Shown here one piece after another: positions 16,458 through 24,992 of a DNA stretch of 64,000 nucleotides. The notes beneath the pieces are model-generated. The model was not told the origin of the DNA. It did not search any database and worked only from the letters and a program-made list of their open reading frames with translations. Both the position numbers and the translations under genes were made by a program. Positions within the stretch are counted from its first letter, which is position 1; each line of letters starts with the position of its first letter. Source of the stretch: Niastella populi. Lineage in GTDB: Bacteria > Bacteroidota > Bacteroidia > Chitinophagales > Chitinophagaceae. The stretch spans positions 106,717-170,716 of the forward strand of contig NZ_LWBP01000112.1 in the NCBI RefSeq assembly GCF_002078015.1. The letters run 5' to 3'.

Positions 16458-18113
16458 ATGAGTTTTACCAATTTTACAGTTCCTTACCCGATAGAGGGAA
16501 AATACAGTAAACGAGTAGCTTATTTTTCAATGGAGTATGCAGTGCATCAACCATTGAAGATCTATAGCGGAGGTTTGGGGTTTTTATCAGGATCGCATTT
16601 GCGCAGCGCATATGAGCTGCAACAAAATATGGTGGGCATTGGCATTTTGTGGAAGTATGGCTATTACGATCAGGCGCGTAACCAGGACCACACCCTGCAG
16701 GTAACCTGGCTCGAAAAGAACTATCATTTCCTGGAAGATACCGGTATTAAATTTCAGATAACCATTCACGATCACCTGGTATGGGTGAAGGCATATTATC
16801 TGAACCCGGAAACATTCAAAACAGCGCCGCTTTTTTTGTTGAGCACCGACCTGCCTGAAAACGATCACGTTTCACAAACCATTACTCATCGCTTATACGA
16901 TGCCAACGTGGCTACCAAAGTTGCCCAGTTCATATTACTGGGTGTTGGCGGCGCCAAGCTGCTGGATGAATTAGGGTTCAATCCCGACCTATACCATTTG
17001 AACGAAGCGCATGGCGTATCGTCGGTGTTTTACCTGTACAAGAAATTCGGCAACAAGGTTGAAGAAGTAAAGAAGCGCCTGGTGTTCACCACGCATACGC
17101 CTGAAGAAGCCGGAAATGAAAAGCACGATATACACCTGTGTCATAAGATGAGTTATTTCTGCGGCCTGAGCATCGACGAAGTACGCAAACTCACCGGCAT
17201 GCACGACGATCTGTTCAATCACTCCCTGGTAGCATTGCGTTTTGCGCACCTGGCCAACGGGGTATCGAAACTACATGGCGAAGTATCGCGAAGCATGTGG
17301 GGAAAGCATGAAAATGTTTGTCCGATCATATCAATCACCAATGCACAGAACTGGCGCTATTGGGCCGATAAACAATTGTACCGCGCCGCTGAAGAGGGCA
17401 ATGACAGCTGGTGGGATGATCGCAAGAAATACCTCAAACGCCGGTCGTTTGATATAGTAGCCGATCAAACGGGTAAAATATTCAACCCGAATGTATTTAC
17501 CATTGTGTGGGCGCGCCGTTTTGCCGGTTACAAAAGAGCAGAGCTGCTAACGCGTGATAAAGCACGATTTGAAAAATTATTGAACAATACCAAACATCCC
17601 GTGCAGATCATTTGGGCCGGTAAACCCTACCCGATGGATTACCCCGCTATCAATGATTTCAATAGCCTGGTTCATTTAAGCAAAAATTATAAAAACGTGG
17701 CGGTGCTTGTCGGTTATGAACTGGCGTTATCGAAGCGGATGAAGCAGGCTGCGGATATCTGGTTAAATAACCCGCGCGTTCCCCGCGAGGCTTCGGGTAC
17801 CAGTGGTATGACGGCTGCCATGAACGGCGCCATCAACTTCTCCACTTCCGATGGCTGGATTCCCGAGTTTATTGATCAGGGGCATAATGGTTTTGTGATT
17901 TTCCATCCCGATTATGGCAAAATGAGCGTACAGGAACAGGACCAATACGACCTGGAAAAAATGTATGACATTCTCGAGAATGAAATTCTGCCTATGTATT
18001 ACGAGCGGTACGATACCTGGCGCACGATCGCCAAAAACGGAATGCGCGATGTTCGCTTCCAGTTCGATTCGGGCAGAATGGCGAATGAGTACTACGAGTT
18101 GTTGTATAAATAG
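16458..18113 (+). CDS. GT35 alpha-glucan phosphorylase homologue lacking the PLP lysine
   Basis: 551 residues, a short-form glycogen/alpha-glucan phosphorylase-like GT-B protein. Motifs: VAYFSMEYAVHQPLKIYSGGLGFLSG at the start (glucan site), HLNEAHGV near 180, FTTHTPEEAGNEKHD, VWARRFAGYKRAELL near 355 and EASGTSGMTAAMNGAINFS near 450. In phosphorylases the last motif reads SGTxxMK and the lysine carries pyridoxal phosphate; here the codon is ACG, giving T452. Unless PLP is held otherwise, this protein should not be a normal phosphorylase and may be a synthase-like transferase or a binding protein. The alternative ATG two codons upstream makes little difference. A terminator follows. Confidence 0.85.
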   Translation: MSFTNFTVPYPIEGKYSKRVAYFSMEYAVHQPLKIYSGGLGFLSGSHLRSAYELQQNMVGIGILWKYGYYDQARNQDHTLQVTWLEKNYHFLEDTGIKFQITIHDHLVWVKAYYLNPETFKTAPLFLLSTDLPENDHVSQTITHRLYDANVATKVAQFILLGVGGAKLLDELGFNPDLYHLNEAHGVSSVFYLYKKFGNKVEEVKKRLVFTTHTPEEAGNEKHDIHLCHKMSYFCGLSIDEVRKLTGMHDDLFNHSLVALRFAHLANGVSKLHGEVSRSMWGKHENVCPIISITNAQNWRYWADKQLYRAAEEGNDSWWDDRKKYLKRRSFDIVADQTGKIFNPNVFTIVWARRFAGYKRAELLTRDKARFEKLLNNTKHPVQIIWAGKPYPMDYPAINDFNSLVHLSKNYKNVAVLVGYELALSKRMKQAADIWLNNPRVPREASGTSGMTAAMNGAINFSTSDGWIPEFIDQGHNGFVIFHPDYGKMSVQEQDQYDLEKMYDILENEILPMYYERYDTWRTIAKNGMRDVRFQFDSGRMANEYYELLYK

Positions 18114-18184
18114 TTGACAGGTTGATGGGTTGATAGTTGATACAGGGGAATACAGTATTTAAGAAAAATTGTTAAAATAATATT

Positions 18185-18220
18185 AAGGATCATCAGCCGG
18201 TTGGCGGATGGTCCTTTTTT
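18185..18220 (+). terminator. Intrinsic terminator after the GT35 gene
   Basis: AAGGATCATCAGCC pairs with GGCGGATGGTCCTT (one bulge, one G-T pair) around a short loop and runs into six T. Confidence 0.75.
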
Positions 18221-18398
18221 ATGAATAGCCCTCGCTGGCTCCTGGTCTATACTTTGCGGCGAAGGTTCAGGCTGGCATTTGTTCATTCTATACAACAGAA
18301 ATCCTTTATCAACTCTTTCAACTATATCAACTTTTCAACTTTATGTAATTCCATAAAAACCTGCATCTACTACTAAATCACTCACCAAACTATATTAC

Positions 18399-20198
18399 AT
18401 GAAACGTACTTTTATTTTATTGATAGCCCTGTCAATGGCTGCAGGTGTGTTTGCCGGCGATGAAAAGAATATCGTTAGCTCGGTATTGAAATCGGCCATG
18501 GTGTACCGCGTTGGCGCCGAACTGACCCACACGGCAAAAGCCACGTTAAGCCGGGGCAATAATGAACTGGTGATAGATAATATCAGCAACAGGATAGATG
18601 TCAATAGTTTGCAAATAGGCAGTAATGGCAACGTAACCATTTTGTCGGTTGAGTTTTCCACTAATTTTTTACGGCCCGAGCAAAAGCTGCCCATTGTAAA
18701 AAAGCTGGAAGATTCGCTGGATTCCGTTAATGATGAAATAAACAGGATACAGGTTATATTAAAGACCGACCAGGAGTTGCTCGATCTGTTAAAAGCCAAC
18801 AAGGAAATACGGGGCGATCAAACCGGGGTGAGTGTGGCCGAGCTTACCAAAATGATGGAGTACTATAAAACCAAAACGCTGGAGTTGCAGAACGAGATCA
18901 GCCGGTATAAGGAAAAAGAAAAAAAGCTTCACGCCATTACCGCTAAAATAAACCAGCAGATAAAAGAAGAAGAGCAAAAGAATTATAAGACCATTGGTAA
19001 ACTGATGCTGCAGTTGTATTGTCCCATAGCCGGCCAGTATGATTTCAATATCTCGTATGTAACGCCTTCTGCCAGCTGGAACCCTGCTTATGATCTTCGG
19101 GTGGAGAATATCACTAAACCGGTTGCATTGGCCTATAAAGCGAAATTGACGCAGATCACAGGCATTGACTGGGATAATGTGAAACTGTCATTGTCTACTT
19201 CTATTCCTTCACAACATAATAATGCACCTGAGGTAAAGGCCTGGTATCTTGCATTTGTAAATGCAGGAAATTATGTGGCTCCCTATTACAGTAACAGGAT
19301 TGCCGGAGTAGCAGCAGCGCCTTCACCTGCATTAAGTGAAGTAGTGGTATCAGGTTATGGCACAACATCAAATAGGGACGAGGAAAAGGAGAAGGCAATA
19401 GAACCGGTATATGTGGTAAATGGAAACATTATTAGTAAAGAGGAGTTCAAAAAAATTGATCGCCGTGCTATTAAATCAACCAACGTCTTAAAAGACAATC
19501 AGGCTTCAGCAATATATGGGAGCCGGGCATCAGGCGGGGCTGTAGTGGTAACTCTGAAAGAGTTAGGAGATTATGTTGATGTAAAAGACAATCTGCTGAA
19601 TGTAGTATTCGATATCGATCTGCCTTACGATGTACCATCTAACGGAAAAGAACAGAACGTTAACCTGAAAGATTTTAAAATACCGGCACAATATAAATAT
19701 TACAGCGCTCCGCGCCTCGATAAGGATGCCTACCTGATGGGTGAAATAGTTGACTGGGAAGCATTGAACCTGTTGCCGGGTTTGGCCAATATTATTTTTG
19801 AAGGCACCTATATAGGTAAAACAAATATCGATGCGAGCTCTGTACAGGATACGCTCAACCTTACGCTGGGCCGCGATAAAAGGGTAGTGGTAAACCGCGA
19901 CAGGCTGGCTGATTTCAGCAGCGTGAAATTCCTGGGCGCTAACAAAAAGCAAACCCTGACGTTTGAAATAACGGTTCGCAACAACAAGAAAGAAGCGGTG
20001 CAAATGGAGATCCAGGATCAATACCCGGTATCAACGAATAAAGACATTGAAGTGGAACTACTGCAGCATGACGGCGCAACCGTAAATGCGGAAACCGGGA
20101 TTTTAACCTGGAAGGCGCAGCTGGCGCCCGGAGAAATAAAGAAATATCGCGTGAGCTACAGCGTGAAATACCCGAAAGATAAAACGATAAACCTGTAA
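18399..20198 (+). CDS. MuiA-like DUF4139 protein with inserted SusC-plug-like module
   Basis: 599 residues with a signal peptide (MKRTFILLIALSMAAGVFAG). Residues 25-95 are a DUF4140-type domain, 98-195 a coiled coil, and 205-300 plus 390-599 a DUF4139 beta domain (YVTPSASWNPAYDLRVEN; YSAPRLDKDAYLMGEI; QYPVSTNKDIEVELL). Between the DUF4139 halves, residues 313-387 carry SEVVVSGYGTTS, EPVYVVNGNIISKEEF and LKDNQASAIYGSRASGGAVV, the hallmark words of the TonB-dependent SusC plug. The insert is too short to be a receptor. Known role: MuiA family proteins are loosely tied to the cell envelope. It probably acts in the periplasm or at a membrane surface; function unknown. Confidence 0.88.
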   Translation: MKRTFILLIALSMAAGVFAGDEKNIVSSVLKSAMVYRVGAELTHTAKATLSRGNNELVIDNISNRIDVNSLQIGSNGNVTILSVEFSTNFLRPEQKLPIVKKLEDSLDSVNDEINRIQVILKTDQELLDLLKANKEIRGDQTGVSVAELTKMMEYYKTKTLELQNEISRYKEKEKKLHAITAKINQQIKEEEQKNYKTIGKLMLQLYCPIAGQYDFNISYVTPSASWNPAYDLRVENITKPVALAYKAKLTQITGIDWDNVKLSLSTSIPSQHNNAPEVKAWYLAFVNAGNYVAPYYSNRIAGVAAAPSPALSEVVVSGYGTTSNRDEEKEKAIEPVYVVNGNIISKEEFKKIDRRAIKSTNVLKDNQASAIYGSRASGGAVVVTLKELGDYVDVKDNLLNVVFDIDLPYDVPSNGKEQNVNLKDFKIPAQYKYYSAPRLDKDAYLMGEIVDWEALNLLPGLANIIFEGTYIGKTNIDASSVQDTLNLTLGRDKRVVVNRDRLADFSSVKFLGANKKQTLTFEITVRNNKKEAVQMEIQDQYPVSTNKDIEVELLQHDGATVNAETGILTWKAQLAPGEIKKYRVSYSVKYPKDKTINL

Positions 20199-20203
20199 AA
20201 GTA

Positions 20204-20236
20204 AAGTGTGCCACGTTTCCAAAACGTGGCACACTT
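20204..20236. terminator. Bidirectional terminator hairpin
   Basis: AAGTGTGCCACGTTT and AAACGTGGCACACTT form a perfect 15-bp stem with a three-base loop, between two convergent genes. A weak T-tract follows on the plus side. Confidence 0.8.
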
Positions 20237-20255
20237 AGATTTTTATTGATACAAA

Positions 20256-20987
20256 CTATTGAGTAATGATGTCAATCAGTTCTACATCAAAGATCAGCGT
20301 TGAGCCTTCTTTAATGGTTGGTCCGGCAGGATTATCGCCATATGCCAGGTCGGAAGGAATGAACAGTTTCCATTTGCTGCCAACAGGCATTAACTGTAAC
20401 GCTTCGGTCCAACCGGGAATTACGTTTTTCAATGCCAGATTAATGGGTTGACCGCGTTCTACCGAGCTATCGAATACAGTACCGTCGATCAGGGTGCCGT
20501 GGTAGTGCACTTTCACCATGTCTTCCAGCTTTGGTTTGGCGCCGGTACCTTCTTTCTCCACTTTGTATTGCAGGCCGCTGGCCAGTGTAATGATTCCGGG
20601 TTTCTTTTTATTTTCTGCTAGGAAAGCTTCTCCGGCTTTTTTGTTGGGACCTGCTTTGGCGTTGCGGGCGTTCTGCATGTAGTTTACGATGCAGTTATTC
20701 ACCTGCGTTTCGTTCAGCAGGGGTTTGTCAACTTTAGCATCGGAAAGCGCTTTCAGTACTAACGCGTTGTTTATATTGCTTATACCCTGGGCTTTGTAAA
20801 AACTCGCGATGCTTAAGCCAATGGCATAACTAAATGAATCAGCTGAATTTTTCAAAACGGGCGCAGCAGGTGCTGCGGTGGTAGTTTTCTTAGGAGCAGC
20901 TGCAACCGGCTTTTTTTTAGCTGGAGCCTGGGCCAGCATTACAGTGGCTGGTAAACCGGCTAAAGCCAACAGCACATATTTTTTCAT
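20256..20987 (-). CDS. FKBP-type peptidyl-prolyl cis-trans isomerase, exported
   Basis: 243 residues. The start used opens a signal peptide (MKKYVLLALAGLPATVMLAQ); the ATG-like position seven codons upstream adds a charged stretch and is less likely. A Lys/Ala/Pro-rich linker (20-50) and an FKBP N-terminal dimerisation domain (DSFSYAIGLSIASFYKAQGI, 55-120) are followed by the FKBP fold (135-243): KLEDMVKVHYHGTLIDGTVF, VIPGWTEALQLMPVGSKW, FIPSDLAYGD, STLIFDVELIDI. The active-site aromatic residues are present. Known role: proline isomerisation and chaperoning of periplasmic proteins. A TACTTTTG box lies 19 bases upstream. Confidence 0.95.
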   Translation of the reverse strand: MKKYVLLALAGLPATVMLAQAPAKKKPVAAAPKKTTTAAPAAPVLKNSADSFSYAIGLSIASFYKAQGISNINNALVLKALSDAKVDKPLLNETQVNNCIVNYMQNARNAKAGPNKKAGEAFLAENKKKPGIITLASGLQYKVEKEGTGAKPKLEDMVKVHYHGTLIDGTVFDSSVERGQPINLALKNVIPGWTEALQLMPVGSKWKLFIPSDLAYGDNPAGPTIKEGSTLIFDVELIDIITQ

Positions 20988-21005
20988 TAAATATATTTTA
21001 GGCAC

Positions 21006-21013
21006 CAAAAGTA
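21006..21013 (-). promoter_or_regulatory. -7 element TACTTTTG upstream of FKBP gene
   Basis: Exact TAnnTTTG match on the minus strand, 19 bases before the start codon. No TTTG is seen at 19-21 bases upstream. Confidence 0.4.
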
Positions 21014-21065
21014 AGTGAATGGATTGAATTCACCAGTAAGTGAAAGAAACGAATTCACCGCTGGT

Positions 21066-21722
21066 TTATTGCCGGCCGGGGCCGGCTTTACCGGTCTTGC
21101 GCAACAAGGCGGCTGGCTGTAACCGGGTGGTATCGGCCATATTTTTTCCGGGAAGTTTGTAACGATGCTCGTAAGGCTGCCCCGATACGATGGCCAGCAT
21201 GTCCTTTTCGAGCGAGGTTACGGGCGATTCTACTACGCGGCCCACCTCGCGCCGGCCCTCAAAGATCAGCAGGGTAGGCACGCGGCGAATGTTCAAACCC
21301 TGTTCTTCATGCCCGGGGCTTTGCTTATATGCCGTATCGCTGTTGCTCACATTAATAAGCTGTATTTGCGACGGCTTAACCTGGCAATAATCGAGGATCC
21401 TGTACATACGCGGCACTTCGCGCCGGCTATCGCCACACCAGGTGCCCATAAATACCAGGAAATGTTTATTGCCGAGCAATGGTTTTACCTGAGCGGCTAT
21501 ATTGCTGTCAACGATATAAGACTCATAATTTTTATTGTACCAGCTATCGAATGGCGCCTGCGACAGCCGTTCACGGGTTGTTTTGCCAAGTAATATCAGG
21601 TTGCCTTTTTTGTCGGTGGCTTCTATATTCACCGGTTTGGTTTGGTGAGCAAACATATTTGGGGAACAGGCGTTAATTAAATGTAAAAAGATAACTGTAA
21701 TGGTTATATGGATGGCGTACAT
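21066..21722 (-). CDS. Thioredoxin-fold lipoprotein with single-cysteine WCGDS motif
   Basis: 218 residues. The N-terminus is a hydrophobic segment ending LINAC, a lipobox, so the mature protein is probably a periplasmic lipoprotein with C19 acylated. Residues 80-190 form a thioredoxin fold: HFLVFMGTWCGDSRREVPRM at the active site, QLINVSNSDTAY, then the cis-proline region RRVPTLLIFEGRREVGRVVE. The usual CxxC is C96-G-D-S, so only the first cysteine remains; such proteins can act as one-cysteine reductases or have lost redox function. No partner is evident in the neighbourhood. Confidence 0.82.
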   Translation of the reverse strand: MYAIHITITVIFLHLINACSPNMFAHQTKPVNIEATDKKGNLILLGKTTRERLSQAPFDSWYNKNYESYIVDSNIAAQVKPLLGNKHFLVFMGTWCGDSRREVPRMYRILDYCQVKPSQIQLINVSNSDTAYKQSPGHEEQGLNIRRVPTLLIFEGRREVGRVVESPVTSLEKDMLAIVSGQPYEHRYKLPGKNMADTTRLQPAALLRKTGKAGPGRQ

Positions 21723-21759
21723 AAATTTAAATTAAGTGTGGTTATAAATGATACCTGAA

Positions 21760-21811
21760 ACGCTGAACGCAGAATGCTTAACGCGAAATGCAATACAGAA
21801 TGCGGCGTAAT
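21760..21811. repeat. Word repeat (ACGCTGAACGCAGAATGC)
   Basis: Repeats variants of AACGCTGAACGC, AGAATGCTTAACGC and GAAATGC upstream of the thioredoxin-like gene. It is the same word family as at 5177, 5361 and 58685. A short complementary piece, GCGTTAAGCGTTGGGCG, stands at 21925-21941 on the edge of the next gene. Confidence 0.5.
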
Positions 21812-21928
21812 ACAGCGCAGAGGGCGCAGGGCTTCGCATTACGCATAGCAATGAGCTTGCATAATGGCAAATTGATGCATAACGCAAATGCTACGCAGTT
21901 CAGTTGAGTTTATAGTATGTATGGTGCG

Positions 21929-22264
21929 TTAAGCGTTGGGCGAAAACCGGGGAGGTTGAAATATCGTGGCGGTATGAATGGCAGGTATTATACCGGTATA
22001 AGCCATTTCATGTGTTAAAGGAATGGCAGGTGATTGCCATTGTTGTATCTGTTCATGGAACAGCGTGATCTCAACTGTTTTTTCTTTTAACGTGGCCGAA
22101 GGAAGTTGTGAGCTGTTGGCATCTTTATCGAGTAATTGTTGAACGCAATCGCACCGCGTAGAGGTGTATAGGGAGGCAAAACGGCACTGCCAATAGCTTG
22201 CCAGTTTGCCATATTGAAGGGCAAAAAAGACGGTAAGGCATATGAAGGCAGGTAATGATCGCAC
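21929..22264 (-). CDS. Small membrane-anchored or exported protein, unknown
   Basis: 111 residues beginning at GTG; no ATG is available and a stop lies four codons upstream. Residues 1-20 are a hydrophobic signal or anchor (RSLPAFICLTVFFALQYGK), followed by a cysteine-rich stretch (WQCRFASLYTSTRCDCVQQLL) and a soluble tail that includes the strand-like segment KEKTVEITLFHEQ. This layout recalls short Bacteroidota proteins found near metal or TonB-dependent uptake genes, with Cys/His positions after one anchor. No such neighbours are present here. I do not recognise a named family. Confidence 0.55.
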   Translation of the reverse strand: MRSLPAFICLTVFFALQYGKLASYWQCRFASLYTSTRCDCVQQLLDKDANSSQLPSATLKEKTVEITLFHEQIQQWQSPAIPLTHEMAYTGIIPAIHTATIFQPPRFSPNA

Positions 22265-22344
22265 AAATGCTGATTAGATACTGAAAAAATACTAATAATA
22301 CCGGTAACTGGCTAATTTTACAGTCTTCAATTTTAACATATTTT

Positions 22345-22782
22345 ATGAGTGCATATATTAAACCTTTGGAAATTCGCTGGTCTGATCTGGACCCCAACTT
22401 TCATTTACGGCATTCCGTATATTATGATTTCGGGGCGTACGCGCGCATCTCTTTTTTAGGAGAGCATGGCTTAACACCGGCATTTATGCTGAAACACCAG
22501 TTCGGACCAATTATTTTCCGCGAGGAATGTTTGTTTAAACGGGAGATAAAGATGGGTGACAAAATAGCCATCGATGTTGAGCTGTTTAAAGCGCGGCCCG
22601 ATCATTCGCGATGGACCATACAACATCGCATTACGAAAAACGGCGATGAAGTTGCTGCCATTATTACCGTTGATGGCGCGTGGATGGACTTGGTGCAGCG
22701 CAAACTCACCATTCCGCCCGATACTGTGACGCATGTATTTGAGAAAATGCCTAAGGCTGAACAGTTTGTGTGGGATAAATAA
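22345..22782 (+). CDS. Acyl-CoA thioesterase, 4HBT hot-dog fold
   Basis: 145 residues, one hot-dog domain. The N-terminal segment IRWSDLDPNFHLRHSVYYDF has the catalytic aspartate and the adjacent asparagine region of 4-hydroxybenzoyl-CoA thioesterase relatives; FKREIKMGDKIAIDVELFKA and RWTIQHRITKNGDEVAAI form the central strands. Known reaction: hydrolysis of acyl- or aryl-CoA esters in the cytoplasm. Substrate unknown. It is divergent from the small membrane protein upstream, with an 80-base gap, and appears monocistronic. Confidence 0.85.
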   Translation: MSAYIKPLEIRWSDLDPNFHLRHSVYYDFGAYARISFLGEHGLTPAFMLKHQFGPIIFREECLFKREIKMGDKIAIDVELFKARPDHSRWTIQHRITKNGDEVAAIITVDGAWMDLVQRKLTIPPDTVTHVFEKMPKAEQFVWDK

Positions 22783-22850
22783 CAGGGTGGCTTAACAACT
22801 TTTTACCATTTAACACGTTACTTTAGCTGAATTATTTAATGAATATCTCT

Positions 22851-23573
22851 ATGAAACGAATAGTTTTACCTCTGTTACTGTTTACCAGTGTTACCACATT
22901 TGCACAAGGCGGCTTTTTGAAGAAGGCGGGCAGTGTGCTCAATAAGGCTACGTCTGGCAAAACCTCATTGACCAACGATGAAATTGTATCCGGATTAAAA
23001 GAAGCATTGTCTGTTGGTGCAACGAACAGCGCCAATAAATTATCGTCGGTAGATGGTTTTTTTGCGAATGCCGCCATTAAAGTATTGATGCCGCCCGAAG
23101 CAAAGAAAGTAGAAACAGCGTTACGCACTGCCGGTATGGGCAAACTAGTTGACAATGCTATTTTATCAATGAACCGTGCTGCTGAAGAAGCCAGTAAATC
23201 TGCAGCTCCTATTTTTGTGAATGCGATCACCAGTATGAGCATCACCGATGCACTGAACATTCTTAAAGGAAGCGACACGGCTGCAACCGGTTATCTTCGC
23301 GGTAAAACTGTAGCTGCGCTCACTTCTGCATTCCGTCCGGTAATTGATACCGCGTTACAAAAAACATCAGCCACATCTTACTGGAAAACGGTATTCGATG
23401 CATACAATAAACTGCCAACTACTTTCAATAAGATAAATCCTGATCTTGCCGGTTATGTTACCGAAAAATCATTGAGCGGTATGTTTTATCAGGTAGCACA
23501 GGAAGAGCAAAAGATCCGTAAAGATCCTGCCGCCCGTGTTTCTGATATCCTGAAAAAAGTTTTTGGTAGTTAG
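22851..23573 (+). CDS. DUF4197 protein, exported
   Basis: 240 residues from the ATG that opens the signal peptide MKRIVLPLLLFTSVTTFAQ; another ATG lies four codons upstream. The rest is almost entirely alpha-helical and matches DUF4197: LTNDEIVSGLKEALSVGATN near the N-terminus, FANAAIKVLMPPEAKKVE, VDNAILSMNRAAEEASKSA, and LRGKTVAALTSAFRPVID. The function of this family is not known; proteins are predicted to be periplasmic. It is followed by an intrinsic terminator and is probably transcribed alone. Confidence 0.9.
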   Translation: MKRIVLPLLLFTSVTTFAQGGFLKKAGSVLNKATSGKTSLTNDEIVSGLKEALSVGATNSANKLSSVDGFFANAAIKVLMPPEAKKVETALRTAGMGKLVDNAILSMNRAAEEASKSAAPIFVNAITSMSITDALNILKGSDTAATGYLRGKTVAALTSAFRPVIDTALQKTSATSYWKTVFDAYNKLPTTFNKINPDLAGYVTEKSLSGMFYQVAQEEQKIRKDPAARVSDILKKVFGS

Positions 23574-23608
23574 TTTCCCTCGTCTGCTTGGAGATTTATT
23601 ATAAATTG

Positions 23609-23637
23609 CATCCCGACCTGTCGGGATGTTTTTTTTA
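23609..23637 (+). terminator. Intrinsic terminator after the DUF4197 gene
   Basis: CATCCCGA and TCGGGATG pair perfectly around a four-base loop and are followed by eight or more T. Confidence 0.85.
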
Positions 23638-23652
23638 TAATATATCAGTCAC

Positions 23653-24855
23653 ATGATCTCCAGAACGCTTTCCCTGTATAAGAATGCTTATAGTGGATTG
23701 TCCCCATCAACATGGTGGCTGTCGTTTATTATGTTGGTAAACCGCAGCGGCACCATGGTATTGCCGTTCATGACCATTTACCTCACCGCCTCGAAAGGAT
23801 ACAGTATTGGTATGGCGGGGGTTGTTATGGCCTTGTTTGGTCTTGGTGCGGTAACCGGTGCATTCCTCGGCGGCAAACTCACCGATCGTATAGGTTACTA
23901 TCCGGTGCAGCTTATTGCACTGCTGGGTGGCGGCGTGCTGTTCATGGTGCTGGGGCAAATGCAGTCATTTCCTCTCATCTGTTTATTCACCTATTTGCTT
24001 AGCCTGGTAAATGAAGCATTCAGGCCGGCCAATTCAACGGCCATTGTGGCGTATAGTAAAGATAATACCCGTACCCGTTCGTATGCCCTTCACCGGCTGG
24101 CAATCAACCTCGGCTGGGCGGTAGGGAGCGCGCTTGGCGGTGTGCTGGCTGCCCGCAGTTATCAGTTATTGTTTTGGGTAGATGGCGCCACCAATATTAT
24201 GGCGGCTTTGCTGCTGGTATATTTGTTACGTCCATCGAAACAGGCAAAGCCCGTTAAGGAAGAAACCGTTAAAGATCCGTTGCATTCTGCTTACCGCGAT
24301 AAAATATACCTGTGGTTTATTTTGCTTACCATCTTATTTGCCACCTGCTTTTTTCAATTGTTTACTAACCTCAATGCCTATTATAAAATAGTGCTTCATT
24401 TCAATGAACAGTTCATTGGATTGATTGGTGCGGTAAATGGGATCATGATAGCCGTAATTGAAATGGTGCTGGTATTCAAGCTGGAGAACCGGCGGTCAAG
24501 TTTATTTTATATTATCAGGGGCACCATGCTGGTAGGCATTGCCTATTTAATGCTGAATATCTTTCACATCGATCATATAATGGCCCTGCTGATGATAATT
24601 GTTATGACAATGGGTGAAATACTGGTGCTGCCGTTTATGAACACTTTCTGGACCTCCCGCAGCGCCGATCACAACCGGGGCGAATACGCCGGTTTATATA
24701 CCATAGCCTGGTCAATTGCACAAACGGCTGGCCCCTTCCTTGCATCGCAACTGGCCGAACGTGCCGGGTTTACGGCGTTGTGGTGGGCATTGGGGGCCAT
24801 GAGTTTTGCAACGGCAGCAGGTTTTTTTTGGTTGAAAAAGAAACTGGAGGGATAA
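23653..24855 (+). CDS. MFS transporter
   Basis: 400 residues with about 12 hydrophobic segments in two six-helix halves, the major facilitator layout. The loop between TM2 and TM3 has the family motif GGKLTDRIGYYPVQ (consensus GxLaDrxGrr). A central cytoplasmic loop (RPSKQAKPVKEETVKDPLHS, near 200) separates the halves. It most resembles proton-driven drug/metabolite exporters of the MdtH or arabinose-efflux type. Substrate and direction cannot be told from the sequence. It starts 15 bases after a terminator, so it needs a promoter inside or downstream of it. Confidence 0.88.
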   Translation: MISRTLSLYKNAYSGLSPSTWWLSFIMLVNRSGTMVLPFMTIYLTASKGYSIGMAGVVMALFGLGAVTGAFLGGKLTDRIGYYPVQLIALLGGGVLFMVLGQMQSFPLICLFTYLLSLVNEAFRPANSTAIVAYSKDNTRTRSYALHRLAINLGWAVGSALGGVLAARSYQLLFWVDGATNIMAALLLVYLLRPSKQAKPVKEETVKDPLHSAYRDKIYLWFILLTILFATCFFQLFTNLNAYYKIVLHFNEQFIGLIGAVNGIMIAVIEMVLVFKLENRRSSLFYIIRGTMLVGIAYLMLNIFHIDHIMALLMIIVMTMGEILVLPFMNTFWTSRSADHNRGEYAGLYTIAWSIAQTAGPFLASQLAERAGFTALWWALGAMSFATAAGFFWLKKKLEG

Positions 24856-24930
24856 AGTTGTTCAGTTATTCAGTTGTTGAGTTGTTGAGTTGTTCAGTTA
24901 TTCTCAGTTATTCAGTTGTTGAGTTATTGG
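24856..24930. repeat. Word repeat (AGTTGTTCAGTTATTCAG)
   Basis: About eight degenerate copies of a 7-9 base word: GTTGTTCA, GTTATTCA, GTTGTTGA. The block begins immediately after the MFS stop codon. The same word family recurs at 46961-47003. Confidence 0.65.
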
Positions 24931-24992
24931 GTTTTGATGTTGTTCCCTCGTGAACCAGTCAACGAGTCAACTTTTCAACTACATTTGCTCCC

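Noticed and set aside
22125..22397. 90-codon minus-strand frame overlapping the thioesterase start
   Set aside because: Overlaps the well-supported thioesterase gene and the GTG-started small protein frame; no signal or motif consistency.
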